From contig JAIOJX010000025.1 of NCBI GenBank assembly GCA_022376925.1, positions 98,421,608-98,485,607 on the forward strand: 64,000 bases of DNA, in the 5' to 3' direction. Under the pieces are notes generated by a model. It was not told where the DNA came from, did no database searches, and worked only from the letters and a program-made list of their open reading frames with translations. The DNA is from Tragulus kanchil (Eukaryota > Chordata > Mammalia > Artiodactyla > Tragulidae). The translations under genes and the position numbers were made by a program. Below, in pieces: positions 11,531 through 22,837 of this stretch (its first letter is position 1; the number at the start of each line of letters is the position of its first letter).

Positions 11531-11859
11531 GGGCTTCCCCTGGTGGTCCAGTGGGTAAGGACACCACCTTGCAGTGCAAGGGGCGCCGGTTCGATCCCTG
11601 GCCTGGGAAGATCCCACGTGCCGCGAAGCGGCTGGACCGATGTGTCCAATTACCGAGCCAGAGCTCTGGATTGCATGCGCCCAGAGCCGGTGCTCTGCGA
11701 CAACAGAGGCCACCGTGATGGGAGGCCCACAGGAGCCAAAGAACAAAGACGGATGAAAATAGAGAAATGAAAGACCAATAGAAGTGGCCCGCCCGCTCCT
11801 CTCCCTCCCCAATCCGACCCACGCCCAAAATAAATAAATAAATCTTAAAAAAAAAAAAA
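11531..11859 (+). mobile_element. CHR-type tRNA SINE, long form, with target-site duplication
   Basis: About 329 bases with well-kept CpGs, an A box 'tggtccagtgggtaagga' and a B box 'ggttcgatccc'. After the 'gaccaatagaagtggccc' block it has a C/T-rich extension of about 50-55 bases (11788-11828), then (AAAT)n and poly(A). A perfect 13-base target-site duplication (aaaactaaacgta) flanks it at 11518-11530 and 11860-11872, so this is a genuine and fairly young insertion. The D6 copy is at 12650-12978. Confidence 0.95.
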
Positions 11860-11872
11860 AAAACTAAACGTA

Positions 11873-12466
11873 ATCTATCATTACTTAGTGTGAATTCTAC
11901 GTGCTTGCTCCTCCCTTTCCTCTTAGTTATTACATTATTTCATTTTAGGTATACATGCATATTTTCTGTTCCTATAAAAACACCCTGCCTCAGGCTTTTG
12001 TACTCATGGTTCTCTCTACCTAGTAGATTTGTTCCTAGCTTATTTCATGTTTGACCCTCCTTCTTCAGGACCCATTTTAAAATCAGAGCAGTTTTCACTA
12101 AAGTATCTAAGGTACCATCTAAGTAGCATCTTTCTCCTCCCATTTAGTTCCACTTCTATTTAACTTCTACTTACTGCACTTTGAAATAATTCTTTTTAGA
12201 AAATGATTTATTTTTATATTTGTTCTGCTTATAATTTTCTTTTGCCTTTTTGCATTTATTCTGTTTTTCTAATAATTATATGATGATTTGGGAGAGAAAG
12301 AGCAGCCAGACACAACTGAGTGACTTAACTGAATTATCATTCACTCTTTTATTTTACAGTCATCTATTAAGACACCTTAGCTAATATGTCTTACATATAA
12401 TCCAGCTCAAGTAGAAGTCCTCTTCCTGGTATGGAAACTCGCCATTACTGTTTTGTTTTATTTCTT
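11873..12466. other. Unique non-coding DNA between SINEs
   Basis: No gene or known repeat was recognised. It is moderately pyrimidine-rich on the plus strand. The same sequence recurs at 12992-13585 through D6. Confidence 0.5.
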
Positions 12467-12523
12467 TTTTATTGGTCCTTCATTTATTTATTTTCATCTG
12501 TCTTTGTTCTTTGGCCTGTCTGT
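12467..12523 (-). mobile_element. CHR-type SINE tail fragment, antisense
   Basis: Only the 3' tail of a CHR-type SINE in reverse ('ttattggtccttcatttat', then 'ctttgttctttggcctgt'), so this is a severely truncated copy. It recurs at 13586-13647. Confidence 0.65.
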
Positions 12524-12649
12524 TTATTTCCTTATAATATCAAGATGGATGAAAACTAACAAAAAACAATTTTTAGCCATTTGACACCCATTAGATAACA
12601 TACTTTTCTTTTAAATGACAATAGCCTCTTATTATTAAAACTAAACGTA

Positions 12650-12978
12650 GGGCTTCCCCTGGTGGTCCAGTGGGTAAGGACACCACCTTGCAGTGCAAGG
12701 GGCGCCGGTTCGATCCCTGGCCTGGGAAGATCCCACGTGCCGCGAAGCGGCTGGACCGATGTGTCCAATTACCGAGCCAGAGCTCTGGATTGCATGCGCC
12801 CAGAGCCGGTGCTCTGCGACAACAGAGGCCACCGTGATGGGAGGCCCACAGGAGCCAAAGAACAAAGACGGATGAAAATAGAGAAATGAAAGACCAATAG
12901 AAGTGGCCCGCCCGCTCCTCTCCCTCCCCAATCCGACCCACGCCCAAAATAAATAAATAAATCTTAAAAAAAAAAAAA
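12650..12978 (+). mobile_element. CHR-type tRNA SINE, long form (D6 copy)
   Basis: Duplicate of 11531-11859 with the same 13-base flank at 12637-12649 and 12979-12991. It is part of D6, not a second insertion. Confidence 0.94.
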
Positions 12979-13585
12979 AAAACTAAACGTAATCTATCAT
13001 TACTTAGTGTGAATTCTACGTGCTTGCTCCTCCCTTTCCTCTTAGTTATTACATTATTTCATTTTAGGTATACATGCATATTTTCTGTTCCTATAAAAAC
13101 ACCCTGCCTCAGGCTTTTGTACTCATGGTTCTCTCTACCTAGTAGATTTGTTCCTAGCTTATTTCATGTTTGACCCCTCCTTCTTCAGGACCCATTTTAA
13201 AATCAGAGCAGTTTTCACTAAAGTATCTAAGGTACCATCTAAGTAGCATCTTTCTCCTCCCATTTAGTTCCACTTCTATTTAACTTCTACTTACTGCACT
13301 TTGAAATAATTCTTTTTAGAAAATGATTTATTTTTATATTTGTTCTGCTTATAATTTTCTTTTGCCTTTTTGCATTTATTCTGTTTTTCTAATAATTATA
13401 TGATGATTTGGGAGAGAAAGAGCAGCCAGACACAACTGAGTGACTTAACTGAATTATCATTCACTCTTTTATTTTTACAGTCATCTATTAAGACACCTTA
13501 GCTAATATGTCTTACATATAATCCAGCTCAAGTAGAAGTCCTCTTCCTGGTATGGAAACTCGCCATTACTGTTTTGTTTTATTTC

Positions 13586-13647
13586 TTTTTTATTGGTCCT
13601 TCATTTATTTATTTTCATCTGTCTTTGTTCTTTGGCCTGTCTGTTTT
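13586..13647 (-). mobile_element. CHR-type SINE tail fragment, antisense (D6 copy)
   Basis: Second copy of the 12467-12523 fragment, lying immediately next to the 3' end of the antisense L1 that starts near 13653. Confidence 0.62.
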
Positions 13648-13652
13648 ATTTC

Positions 13653-16600
13653 CTTTATGAATTGATTAATTTTTTATAGAGTTTTGTTTTTTACTGCCAC
13701 ACATCAACCCAAATCGGAAATAGGTATACCTAAGTACTCTCCCTCTTGAACTTCCCTTCTATCTCCCTCCTCATCCTACCCTTCCAGGTTGTTACGGAGC
13801 CCCTGTTTGAATTCCCTTAGTCTTACAACAGATTCCAATTGGTTATCTATTTTACATATGGTAATATAAGTTTCCATGTTATTCTTTCCATACACCTCAC
13901 CCATTCCTTTCTCCCACCAATGTCCACAGCACTGTTCTCTGTGTCTCTTTCTCCATTGCTGCTCTGCATATACATTTACTAGTGTCATCTTTCTAAATTT
14001 CATATAAATGTGTTAGCATACAATATTTATCATTCTTTTTCTGACTTACTTCACTAGGTATAATAGGTTCTAGATTCACCTACCTCATTAGAACTGAGTC
14101 AAATGCATTCCTTTTTATGGCTGAGTACTATCCCATTCTATATATGTACCACAGCTTCTTTATCCATTCTTTTGTTGATGGACATCTATGATGCTTCCAT
14201 GTTCCAGCTATTGTGAGTAGTACTGCAATGAACAATGGGGCACATGTGTATTTTTCAATTTTGATTTCCTCAAGGTATATGCCTAGTAGTGGGATTACTG
14301 GGTCATATGGTGGTTCTGCTTCTAGTTTTTTAAGGACTCTTCATACCATCTTCCATAGTGAATGCATTAATTCACATTCACACCAACAGTGCAAGAGGGT
14401 TAACTTTGCTTTCCATACTGTTTGGCATTTATTGTCTGTAGACTTTTTGATGATGGCTGTTCTGACTGGTGTGAGGTGATATCTCACTGCAGTTTTGATT
14501 TGCATTTCTCTAATAATGAGCAGTGTTGAGCATCTTTTCATGTGTTTGTTGGCCATCTCTATGTCTTCTTTGGAGAGATGTCTGTTTAGGTTCTTTTCCC
14601 ATTTTTTGATAGAGTATTTTTGTTTTTTTGGTTTTTTGGGTTTTTTTTTTGATGTTGAGTTGTATGAGCTTCTTGTATATTTTGGAAATTAGTTCTTTGT
14701 TAATTGTTTCATTTGCCATTGTTTTCTCCCATTCTGAGGGTTGTCTTTTCACCTTGTGTATAGTTTATTTTGCCGTGTGAAAGCTTTTAAATTTAATTAG
14801 TTCCCGCTTGTCTATTTTTGTTTTTATTTCTATTATTCTAGGAGGTGGATCATAGATCTTGCTTTGATTTATGTCATCGAGTGTTCTGCCTATGTTTTCC
14901 TCTACGAGTTTTATAGTTTCTGGTCTTACATTTAGGTCATTAATCCATTTTGAATGTATCTTTGTGTATGGTGTTCAGAAGTATTCCAACTTCATTCTTT
15001 TACATGTAGCTGTCCAGTTTTCCCAGCACAACATATTGAAGAAGCTGTCTTTCCCCATTGTATGTTCTTTCCTCCTTTGTCAAAAATAAGGTATCCATAA
15101 CTGTGTGGGTTTATCTCTGGACTATCATGTTCCATTGGTCTATATTTCTGTTTTTGTGCCAGTACCATACTGTCTTGATGACTGTCACTTTACAGTATAG
15201 TCTGAAGTCAGGAAGGTTGATTCATCCAACTCCATTCTTCTTTCTCAAGACTGCTTTGGCTATCTAGGGTATTTTGTGTTTCCATATGAATTGTGAGGGT
15301 TTTTATTCTAGTTCTGCAATGAACAATGGGGCACATGTGTATTTTTCAATTTTGATTTCCTCAAGGTATATGCCTAGTAGTGGGATTACTGGGTCATATG
15401 GTGGTTCTGCTTCTAGTTTTTTAAGGACTCTTCATACCATCTTCCATAGTGAATGCATTAATTCACATTCACACCAACAGTGCAAGAGGGTTAACTTTGC
15501 TTTCCATACTGTTTGGCATTTATTGTCTGTAGACTTTTTGATGATGGCTGTTCTGACTGGTGTGAGGTGATATCTCACTGCAGTTTTGATTTGCATTTCT
15601 CTAATAATGAGCAGTGTTGAGCATCTTTTCATGTGTTTGTTGGCCATCTCTATGTCTTCTTTGGAGAGATGTCTGTTTAGGTTCTTTTCCCATTTTTTGA
15701 TAGAGTATTTTTGTTTTTTTGGGTTTTTTGGGTTTTTTTTTTGATGTTGAGTTGTATGAGCTTCTTGTATATTTTGGAAATTAGTTCTTTGTTAATTGTT
15801 TCATTTGCCATTGTTTTCTCCCATTCTGAGGGTTGTCTTTTCACCTTGTGTATAGTTTATTTTGCCGTGTGAAAGCTTTTAAATTTAATTAGTTCCCGCT
15901 TGTCTATTTTTGTTTTTATTTCTATTATTCTAGGAGGTGGATCATAGATCTTGCTTTGATTTATGTCATCGAGTGTTCTGCCTATGTTTTCCTCTACGAG
16001 TTTTATAGTTTCTGGTCTTACATTTAGGTCATTAATCCATTTTGAATGTATCTTTGTGTATGGTGTTCAGAAGTATTCCAACTTCATTCTTTTACATGTA
16101 GCTGTCCAGTTTTCCCAGCACAACATATTGAAGAAGCTGTCTTTCCCCATTGTATGTTCTTTCCTCCTTTGTCAAAAATAAGGTATCCATAACTGTGTGG
16201 GTTTATCTCTGGACTATCATGTTCCATTGGTCTATATTTCTGTTTTTGTGCCAGTACCATACTGTCTTGATGACTGTCACTTTACAGTATAGTCTGAAGT
16301 CAGGAAGGTTGATTCATCCAACTCCATTCTTCTTTCTCAAGACTGCTTTGGCTATCTAGGGTATTTTGTGTTTCCATATGAATTGTGAGGGTTTTTATTC
16401 TAGTTCTGTGAAAAATGTCATTGGTAATTTGATAGGGATCACCTTAAGTCTGTAGATTACATTTGGTAGTATAGTCATTTTAATGATACTGATTTTTCCA
16501 ACCCAGGAACATGGAATATCTCGCCATCTGTTTATGTTGTCTTTGATTTCTTTTGTCACTGTCCTGTAATTTTCTAAGTATGGATTTTTTTGTCTCTTTA

Positions 16601-17401
16601 GGTAGGTTTATTCCTAGATATCTTATTCTTTTTGTTGCAATGGCAAATGAGATTAATTTCCTGATTTCTCTTTCTGATTTTTCATTGTTAGTATATAAGA
16701 ATGCTAGTGGTTTCTGTGTATTGTTTTTGTATCCTGAGACTTCTAAATTTGCTGATTAACTCTAGTAATTTTCTGATAGTATCTTTAAGATACTCTACAT
16801 ATAATATCACGTCATCTGCAAATGGTGAGAGTTTTACTTCTTTTCTAATCTGAATTCCTTGTATTTCTTTTTCTTCTCTTATTGCTGTTGCTAGAACTTC
16901 CAGGACTATGTTGAATAATAGTGGTGAAAGTGGACACCCCTGTCTTGTTCCTGATCTTAGAGGGAATGCTTTCAGTTTTTAACCATTGAGAATAATGTTT
17001 GCTCTGGGTTTCTCATATATGGGTTTCACTATGTTAAGTTAGATTCCTTCTATGCCCATTTTTGAAGAGTTTTTTATCATAAATAGGTACTGAATTTTGT
17101 CAAAGACTTTTTCTACATCTAATGAGATTATCGTATGATTTTTACCTTTCAATTTGTTGATATGGTGTATCACATTGATTGATTTGCAGATTTTGAAGAA
17201 TCCTTGCATGCCTGGAATAAACCCAGTTATATCATGGTGTATGAGTTTTTTGATGTGTTGTTGAATTCTGTTTGCTAGAACTTTGTTGAGGATTTTTGCA
17301 TCTATGTTCATTAGTGATACTGGCCCATAATTTTCTTTCTTCGTATTGTCTTTGCTTGGTTTTGGTATCAGAATGATGGTGGTTGTTTTATTTTTATACA
17401 A
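13653..17401 (-). mobile_element. Ruminant L1 LINE, antisense, 5'-truncated, internally duplicated
   Basis: The plus strand is the reverse complement of a ruminant L1. The 3' UTR lies at 13660-14050 ('actgccacacatcaacccaa', 'ccaggttgttacgg'), followed by the ORF2 C-terminal, cysteine-rich and reverse-transcriptase regions back to about 17401, where the element stops. Corrected for the extra 1.09 kb of D7, about 2.65 kb of L1 remains. Residual ORF2 is visible: the minus-strand frame 17401-17039 (120 codons) contains the start of the RT domain ('[20 protein letters not shown]', '[14 protein letters not shown]', 'GFIPGMQG'). In life this protein nicks target DNA and reverse-transcribes L1 RNA. 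This copy is broken by stops and truncated. Confidence 0.93.
14223..16405. repeat. Ladder duplication D7 (~1091 b) inside L1
   Basis: 14223-15313 recurs at 15314-16405 with a 3-base junction homology (ctg). Both copies lie inside one L1, which makes the duplication obvious: ORF2 sequence runs normally to 15313, jumps back 1.09 kb, then runs through again. The main difference is in T/G runs near 14620-14650 versus 15713-15742. Confidence 0.96.
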
Positions 17402-17917
17402 AACATTTGAGTAGCCATTATTTCTGTAAAATTTTTTAGAAATTTTTGTTTAATTTTAGGTTATGCCATATTCTTTCAATATATTATTTTATTTTTGGCA
17501 TAAATTAAATGGAATCAACAGACTATAATTATACTTCTCTGTTTCTGCAAAGTAAAATACAAACTCCATGAAGGCAGATGATCTGCTTTTAAACATCTGG
17601 ATTAACATCTGTAGGTAATGTGAATGAAGTTATATTTTTTGAATAATGAATGAATTAATTTAGCCCACTGAGTTGTTTTAAAAGGGTCTTTAGAGCTGGA
17701 GTAATTGAATCCAAGATAGCTTTAAATCATATGTAATGACTTTGTTCTGACATGATGTGTACTTGTTCTCTCCCTGAAATATTCTGAAGCCTTCTCTCTC
17801 TGTTACTGCCACTCATTGTTATTTCCTGCACAGGGTTACATGGTCTAATTTTCTGTAGGAATCAATACCAGAGTTGACTAGATCCAACTTTCTAAACTGT
17901 ACTGCTTTGAGCAAGTT
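17402..17917. other. Unique non-coding DNA
   Basis: AT-rich sequence without a recognised element between the L1 5' truncation and a MIR/Bov-tA cluster. It recurs at 18501-19011 through D8, and 17678 onward recurs a third time from 19872 through D9. Confidence 0.5.
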
Positions 17918-18045
17918 ACTTTTATGTGTTTGTGTGCTTGGTGGCTCAGTTGTGTCCGATTCTTTGAGTTCCCAAGGACTGTAGCTTGCCAGGGTCCTCT
18001 GTCTATGGAATTTTCTAGGCCAAAATACTGAAGTAGTTGGGGGAC

Positions 18046-18500
18046 GTTCCTGATCTTAGAGGGAATGCTTTCAGTTTTTAACCATTGAGAATAATGTTTG
18101 CTCTGGGTTTCTCATATATGGGTTTCACTATGTTAAGTTAGATTCCTTCTATGCCCATTTTTGAAGAGTTTTTTATCATAAATAGGTACTGAATTTTGTC
18201 AAAGACTTTTTCTACATCTAATGAGATTATCGTATGATTTTTACCTTTCAATTTGTTGATATGGTGTATCACATTGATTGATTTGCAGATTTTGAAGAAT
18301 CCTTGCATGCCTGGAATAAACCCAGTTATATCATGGTGTATGAGTTTTTTGATGTGTTGTTGAATTCTGTTTGCTAGAACTTTGTTGAGGATTTTTGCAT
18401 CTATGTTCATTAGTGATACTGGCCCATAATTTTCTTTCTTCGTATTGTCTTTGCTTGGTTTTGGTATCAGAATGATGGTGGTTGTTTTATTTTTATACAA
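18046..18500 (-). mobile_element. L1 ORF2 RT-domain fragment, antisense (D8 copy)
   Basis: Exact duplicate of 16947-17401, including the 120-codon RT-domain frame (18500 down to 18138). It starts abruptly at the D8 junction, so it is not an independent L1. Confidence 0.9.
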
Positions 18501-19020
18501 AACATTTGAGTAGCCATTATTTCTGTAAAATTTTTTAGAAATTTTTGTTTAATTTTAGGTTATGCCATATTCTTTCAATATATTATTTTATTTTTGGCAT
18601 AAATTAAATGGAATCAACAGACTATAATTATACTTCTCTGTTTCTGCAAAGTAAAATACAAACTCCATGAAGGCAGATGATCTGCTTTTAAACATCTGGA
18701 TTAACATCTGTAGGTAATGTGAATGAAGTTATATTTTTTGAATAATGAATGAATTAATTTAGCCCACTGAGTTGTTTTAAAAGGGTCTTTAGAGCTGGAG
18801 TAATTGAATCCAAGATAGCTTTAAATCATATGTAATGACTTTGTTCTGACATGATGTGTACTTGTTCTCTCCCTGAAATATTCTGAAGCCTTCTCTCTCT
18901 GTTACTGCCACTCATTGTTATTTCCTGCACAGGGTTACATGGTCTAATTTTCTGTAGGAATCAATACCAGAGTTGACTAGATCCAACTTTCTAAACTGTA
19001 CTGCTTTGAGCAAGTTACTT

Positions 19021-19245
19021 TTATGTGTTTGTGTGCTTGGTGGCTCAGTTGTGTCCGATTCTTTGAGTTCCCAAGGACTGTAGCTTGCCAGGGTCCTCTG
19101 TCTATGGAATTTTCTAGGCCAAAATACTGAAGTAGTTTGCCATTTCCTACGCCAGGGGATCTTTATGACTCAGGGATGGAACTGCTATCTCTTCCATCTC
19201 CAGCAGATGGATTCTTTAGCACTAGTGTTACCTGGAAAACTCACA
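19021..19245 (-). mobile_element. Bov-tA SINE, antisense (first of a pair)
   Basis: Reverse complement of Bov-tA/BovA: 'gtggctcagttgtgtccga'-like head near 19039, 'ggactgtagcttgccaggg' near 19075 and 'gatggattctttagcacta' near 19206. It is bounded by the ten bases caagttactt at 19011-19020 and the variant caagttacgt at 19246-19255. Copies: 20116-20340 (D9) and a truncated one at about 17929-18038 (first copy of D8). Confidence 0.87.
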
Positions 19246-19255
19246 CAAGTTACGT

Positions 19256-19470
19256 AGAAAGTGAAAATGGAGTGTTAGTTGTTCAGTCATGTCCAACTTC
19301 TTATGATCCCATGGAACTTGCCAGGCTTCTCTGTTCATGGGACTCTCCATGGAAGAATACTGGAGAAGATTGTCATTTCCTTCTACAGGGGACCTTCCTG
19401 ACCAAAGGATCATACCTGGCTCTTTCATATTGCAGACAGATTTTTTACTGTCTGTGTTAACAGGGAAGTC
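19256..19470 (-). mobile_element. Bov-tA SINE, antisense (second of a pair)
   Basis: A distinct, differently diverged Bov-tA in the same orientation: 'ttgttcagtcatgtccaac' near 19280, 'ttctctgttcatgggactc' near 19327 and 'aacagggaagtc' at 19459-19470. It is bounded by caagttacgt at 19246-19255 and caagttactt at 19471-19480. The D9 copy is at 20351-20565. Confidence 0.87.
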
Positions 19471-20115
19471 CAAGTTACTTAAGTACTGTCTGAATATCAG
19501 TTACCCTCTATGTAAAACTGAGATAATGAAACTTACTATCCCATGGTTAATGGCAGAAGTTCACCAAGCCCTGTTTTATTTTCTTTCTTGACATCCATCA
19601 AGGCTCATTGCCAAGCTTTTACAGTGAGTCGGGGTAACATTTCTCTGAAATGTTCATGTTACTTTCCAGCCTGACCCTTGAAATTTTAGATTTAGTCCTA
19701 CACAAACACTTTTTCCCTGGTCTTTCAGCCATATGACTGCTGGTGGAGAATTCCAAGAACTCAGTGGCTAGTCAAAGAAAATGAATCTCAATAGCCTCTG
19801 AATGACTATATTTAATCTTGATGTGAGCATGTAGTCAAACTTTGTTTAATTATGTCACTAAGAATTGCCTTTAAAAAGGGTCTTTAGAGCTGGAGTAATT
19901 GAATCCAAGATAGCTTTAAATCATATGTAATGACTTTGTTCTGACATGATGTGTACTTGTTCTCTCCCTGAAATATTCTGAAGCCTTCTCTCTCTGTTAC
20001 TGCCACTCATTGTTATTTCCTGCACAGGGTTACATGGTCTAATTTTCTGTAGGAATCAATACCAGAGTTGACTAGATCCAACTTTCTAAACTGTACTGCT
20101 TTGAGCAAGTTACTT

Positions 20116-20565
20116 TTATGTGTTTGTGTGCTTGGTGGCTCAGTTGTGTCCGATTCTTTGAGTTCCCAAGGACTGTAGCTTGCCAGGGTCCTCTGTCTAT
20201 GGAATTTTCTAGGCCAAAATACTGAAGTAGTTTGCCATTTCCTACGCCAGGGGATCTTTATGACTCAGGGATGGAACTGCTATCTCTTCCATCTCCAGCA
20301 GATGGATTCTTTAGCACTAGTGTTACCTGGAAAACTCACACAAGTTACGTAGAAAGTGAAAATGGAGTGTTAGTTGTTCAGTCATGTCCAACTTCTTATG
20401 ATCCCATGGAACTTGCCAGGCTTCTCTGTTCATGGGACTCTCCATGGAAGAATACTGGAGAAGATTGTCATTTCCTTCTACAGGGGACCTTCCTGACCAA
20501 AGGATCATACCTGGCTCTTTCATATTGCAGACAGATTTTTTACTGTCTGTGTTAACAGGGAAGTC
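20116..20565 (-). mobile_element. Pair of Bov-tA SINEs, antisense (D9 copy)
   Basis: Second copy of the SINE pair at 19021-19470, including the three ten-base target sequences at 20106-20115, 20341-20350 and 20566-20575. Confidence 0.86.
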
Positions 20566-20593
20566 CAAGTTACTTAAGTACTGTCTGAATATC

Positions 20594-22724
20594 AGTTACC
20601 CTCTATGTAAAACTGAGATAATGAAACTTACTATCCCATGGTTAATGGCAGAAGTTCACCAAGCCCTGTTTTATTTTCTTTCTTGACATCCATCAAGGCT
20701 CATTGCCAAGCTTTTACAGTGAGTCGGGGTAACATTTCTCTGAAATGTTCATGTTACTTTCCAGCCTGACCCTTGAAATTTTAGATTTAGTCCTACACAA
20801 ACACTTTTTCCCTGGTCTTTCAGCCATATGACTGCTGGTGGAGAATTCCAAGAACTCAGTGGCTAGTCAAAGAAAATGAATCTCAATAGCCTCTGAATGA
20901 CTATATTTAATCTTGATGTGAGCATGTAGTCAAACTTTGTTTAATTATGTCACTAAGAATTGCCTTTAAAAAATTATGGCATATAACCTAACCTAAGTAG
21001 ACTTATAATTATAAGGGTTCTTATAAGAATTATTTAGGATAAAATTCAGTAACAAGCCTGTCTCATAGAGAATTCTATGAATGTTAGTCACTCTTTTCTT
21101 CCATTATTTTTTACCCTGTTCTCTTGGAAAAATCTACATATCTTTGCCAGCCCAGTTTTATACCTTTTAATCACTGACAAAAACTATCCTCTTTCTTTAT
21201 TGCATTATAAATACTACATATTTTTATCCCAATCTGTAGAACTTATTCTATCAATTAATTTTCCTGATTTCCTTTGAAACTTTTCTTTTCCAGTGGTTCT
21301 TCTCTGGCGATGAATATGTGATAGTTCTGTGCATTCACAAGAGAATCATTTCATCTCTGCTATGCCATTAATCTATGTTCATTTCTCCTATATGTCATAG
21401 AAAAAATTATATGAAAAAAAGTAATAAGTATTTCCTCTACTTTTCAGCTACGTTTTCACTTAAAGTTTTATGTTTGATGTTTCATTGCCTTCATTCTATT
21501 TAAATTATTTTCTCAGAGGTCACTCATTTTTTAATGGCCAAATTAAGTGAGCAGTTTTCCTTGACTTCTCTTTTCATTAAAAATGTTGACCTAAGTCACC
21601 TTGTTTGGCTAGAATTATAGTAATTAACTTTGGTAAGCTGAGCAGTTTTCCTTGACTTCTCTTTTCATTAAAAATGTTGCCTAGTTACCCTCTATGTAAA
21701 ACTGAGATAATGAAACTTACTATCCCATGGTTAATGGCAGAAGTTCACCAAGCCCTGTTTTATTTTCTTTCTTGACATCCATCAAGGCTCATTGCCAAGC
21801 TTTTACAGTGAGTCGGGGTAACATTTCTCTGAAATGTTCATGTTACTTTCCAGCCTGACCCTTGAAATTTTAGATTTAGTCCTACACAAACACTTTTTCC
21901 CTGGTCTTTCAGCCATATGACTGCTGGTGGAGAATTCCAAGAACTCAGTGGCTAGTCAAAGAAAATGAATCTCAATAGCCTCTGAATGACTATATTTAAT
22001 CTTGATGTGAGCATGTAGTCAAACTTTGTTTAATTATGTCACTAAGAATTGCCTTTAAAAAATTATGGCATATAACCTAACCTAAGTAGACTTATAATTA
22101 TAAGGGTTCTTATAAGAATTATTTAGGATAAAATTCAGTAACAAGCCTGTCTCATAGAGAATTCTATGAATGTTAGTCACTCTTTTCTTCCATTATTTTT
22201 TACCCTGTTCTCTTGGAAAAATCTACATATCTTTGCCAGCCCAGTTTTATACCTTTTAATCACTGACAAAACTATCCTCTTCCTTTATTGCATTATAAAT
22301 ACTACATATTTTTATCCCAATCTGTAGAACTTATTCTATCAATTAATTTTCCTGATTTCCTTTGAAACTTTTCTTTTCCAGTGGTTCTTCTCTGGCGATG
22401 AATATGTGATAGTTCTGTGCATTCACAAGAGAATCATTTCATCTCTGCTATGCCATTAATCTATGTTCATTTCTCCTATATGTCATAGAAAAAATTATAT
22501 GAAAAAAAGTAATAAGTATTTCCTCTACTTTTCAGCTACGTTTTCACTTAAAGTTTTATGTTTGATGTTTCATTGCCTTCATTCTATTTAAATTATTTTC
22601 TCAGAGGTCACTCATTTTTTAATGGCCAAATTAAGTGAGCAGTTTTCCTTGACTTCTCTTTTCATTAAAAATGTTGACCTAAGTCACCTTGTTTGGCTAG
22701 AATTATAGTAATTAACTTTGGTAA
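20594..22724. repeat. Ladder duplication D10 (~1089 b)
   Basis: 20594-21636 recurs at 21683-22724. Between them is a 46-base filler (21637-21682), most of which (21640-21679) is an exact 40-base copy of 21549-21588. Differences include an A run near 21178 versus 22266. Confidence 0.95.
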
Positions 22725-22837
22725 CTCGTTTTAGTCTTCCTGCCTATGACAATCATGTTGCCTCGCTACTTGGCCCTTGGACCTCTTTGGAAATTCAGGT
22801 ACATGTAGGATTTCCACAGTTCAAAGCATTGCCTCCC
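20967..22837. other. Unique AT-rich DNA (largely D10)
   Basis: No gene or repeat was recognised outside the D10 duplication and the MIR remnant copied at 21683. Short plus-strand frames here are hydrophobic and look accidental. Confidence 0.5.

Larger units (their letters stand above)
11398..13658. repeat. Ladder duplication D6 (~1119-1144 b)
   Basis: 11398-12535 recurs at 12542-13658. The second copy lacks about 25 bases of the A/T-rich SINE tail (11418-11450 versus 12562-12573), so the offset shrinks from 1144 to 1119. A 6-base filler lies before the junction. Other differences are single-base homopolymer changes: C run near 12055 versus 13173, T run near 12353 versus 13473. Confidence 0.93.
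16947..19137. repeat. Ladder duplication D8 (~1099 b)
   Basis: 16947-18038 recurs at 18046-19137 with a 7-base G-rich filler (18039-18045). The unit contains the L1 RT-domain end (second copy at 18046-18500) and unique DNA. The first copy breaks inside the Bov-tA SINE whose complete form is near 19031. Confidence 0.95.
18958..19550 (+). mobile_element. MIR SINE interrupted by two Bov-tA SINEs
   Basis: MIR core is split. The left part ends 'tttgagcaagttactt' at 19020. The right part resumes at 19471 with 'caagttactt' and continues 'ctatgtaaaactgagataat' near 19510. Between them lie two antisense Bov-tA elements. The D9 copy is at 20053-20645. Confidence 0.75.
18777..20966. repeat. Ladder duplication D9 (~1095 b)
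   Basis: 18777-19871 recurs at 19872-20966 with junction homology of about six bases (ttaaaa). D9 starts inside the second copy of D8, so about 360 bases exist three times: 17678-18038, 18777-19137 and 19872-20232. Confidence 0.95.

Noticed and set aside
11531..11620. tRNA gene suggested by A and B boxes
   Set aside because: These are tRNA-derived SINE heads; no complete cloverleaf or anticodon stem could be supported, and the same head recurs in every copy.
17039..17401. Host gene for a reverse-transcriptase protein
   Set aside because: The 120-codon frame is a truncated L1 ORF2 segment within an L1 bounded by its own 3' UTR.
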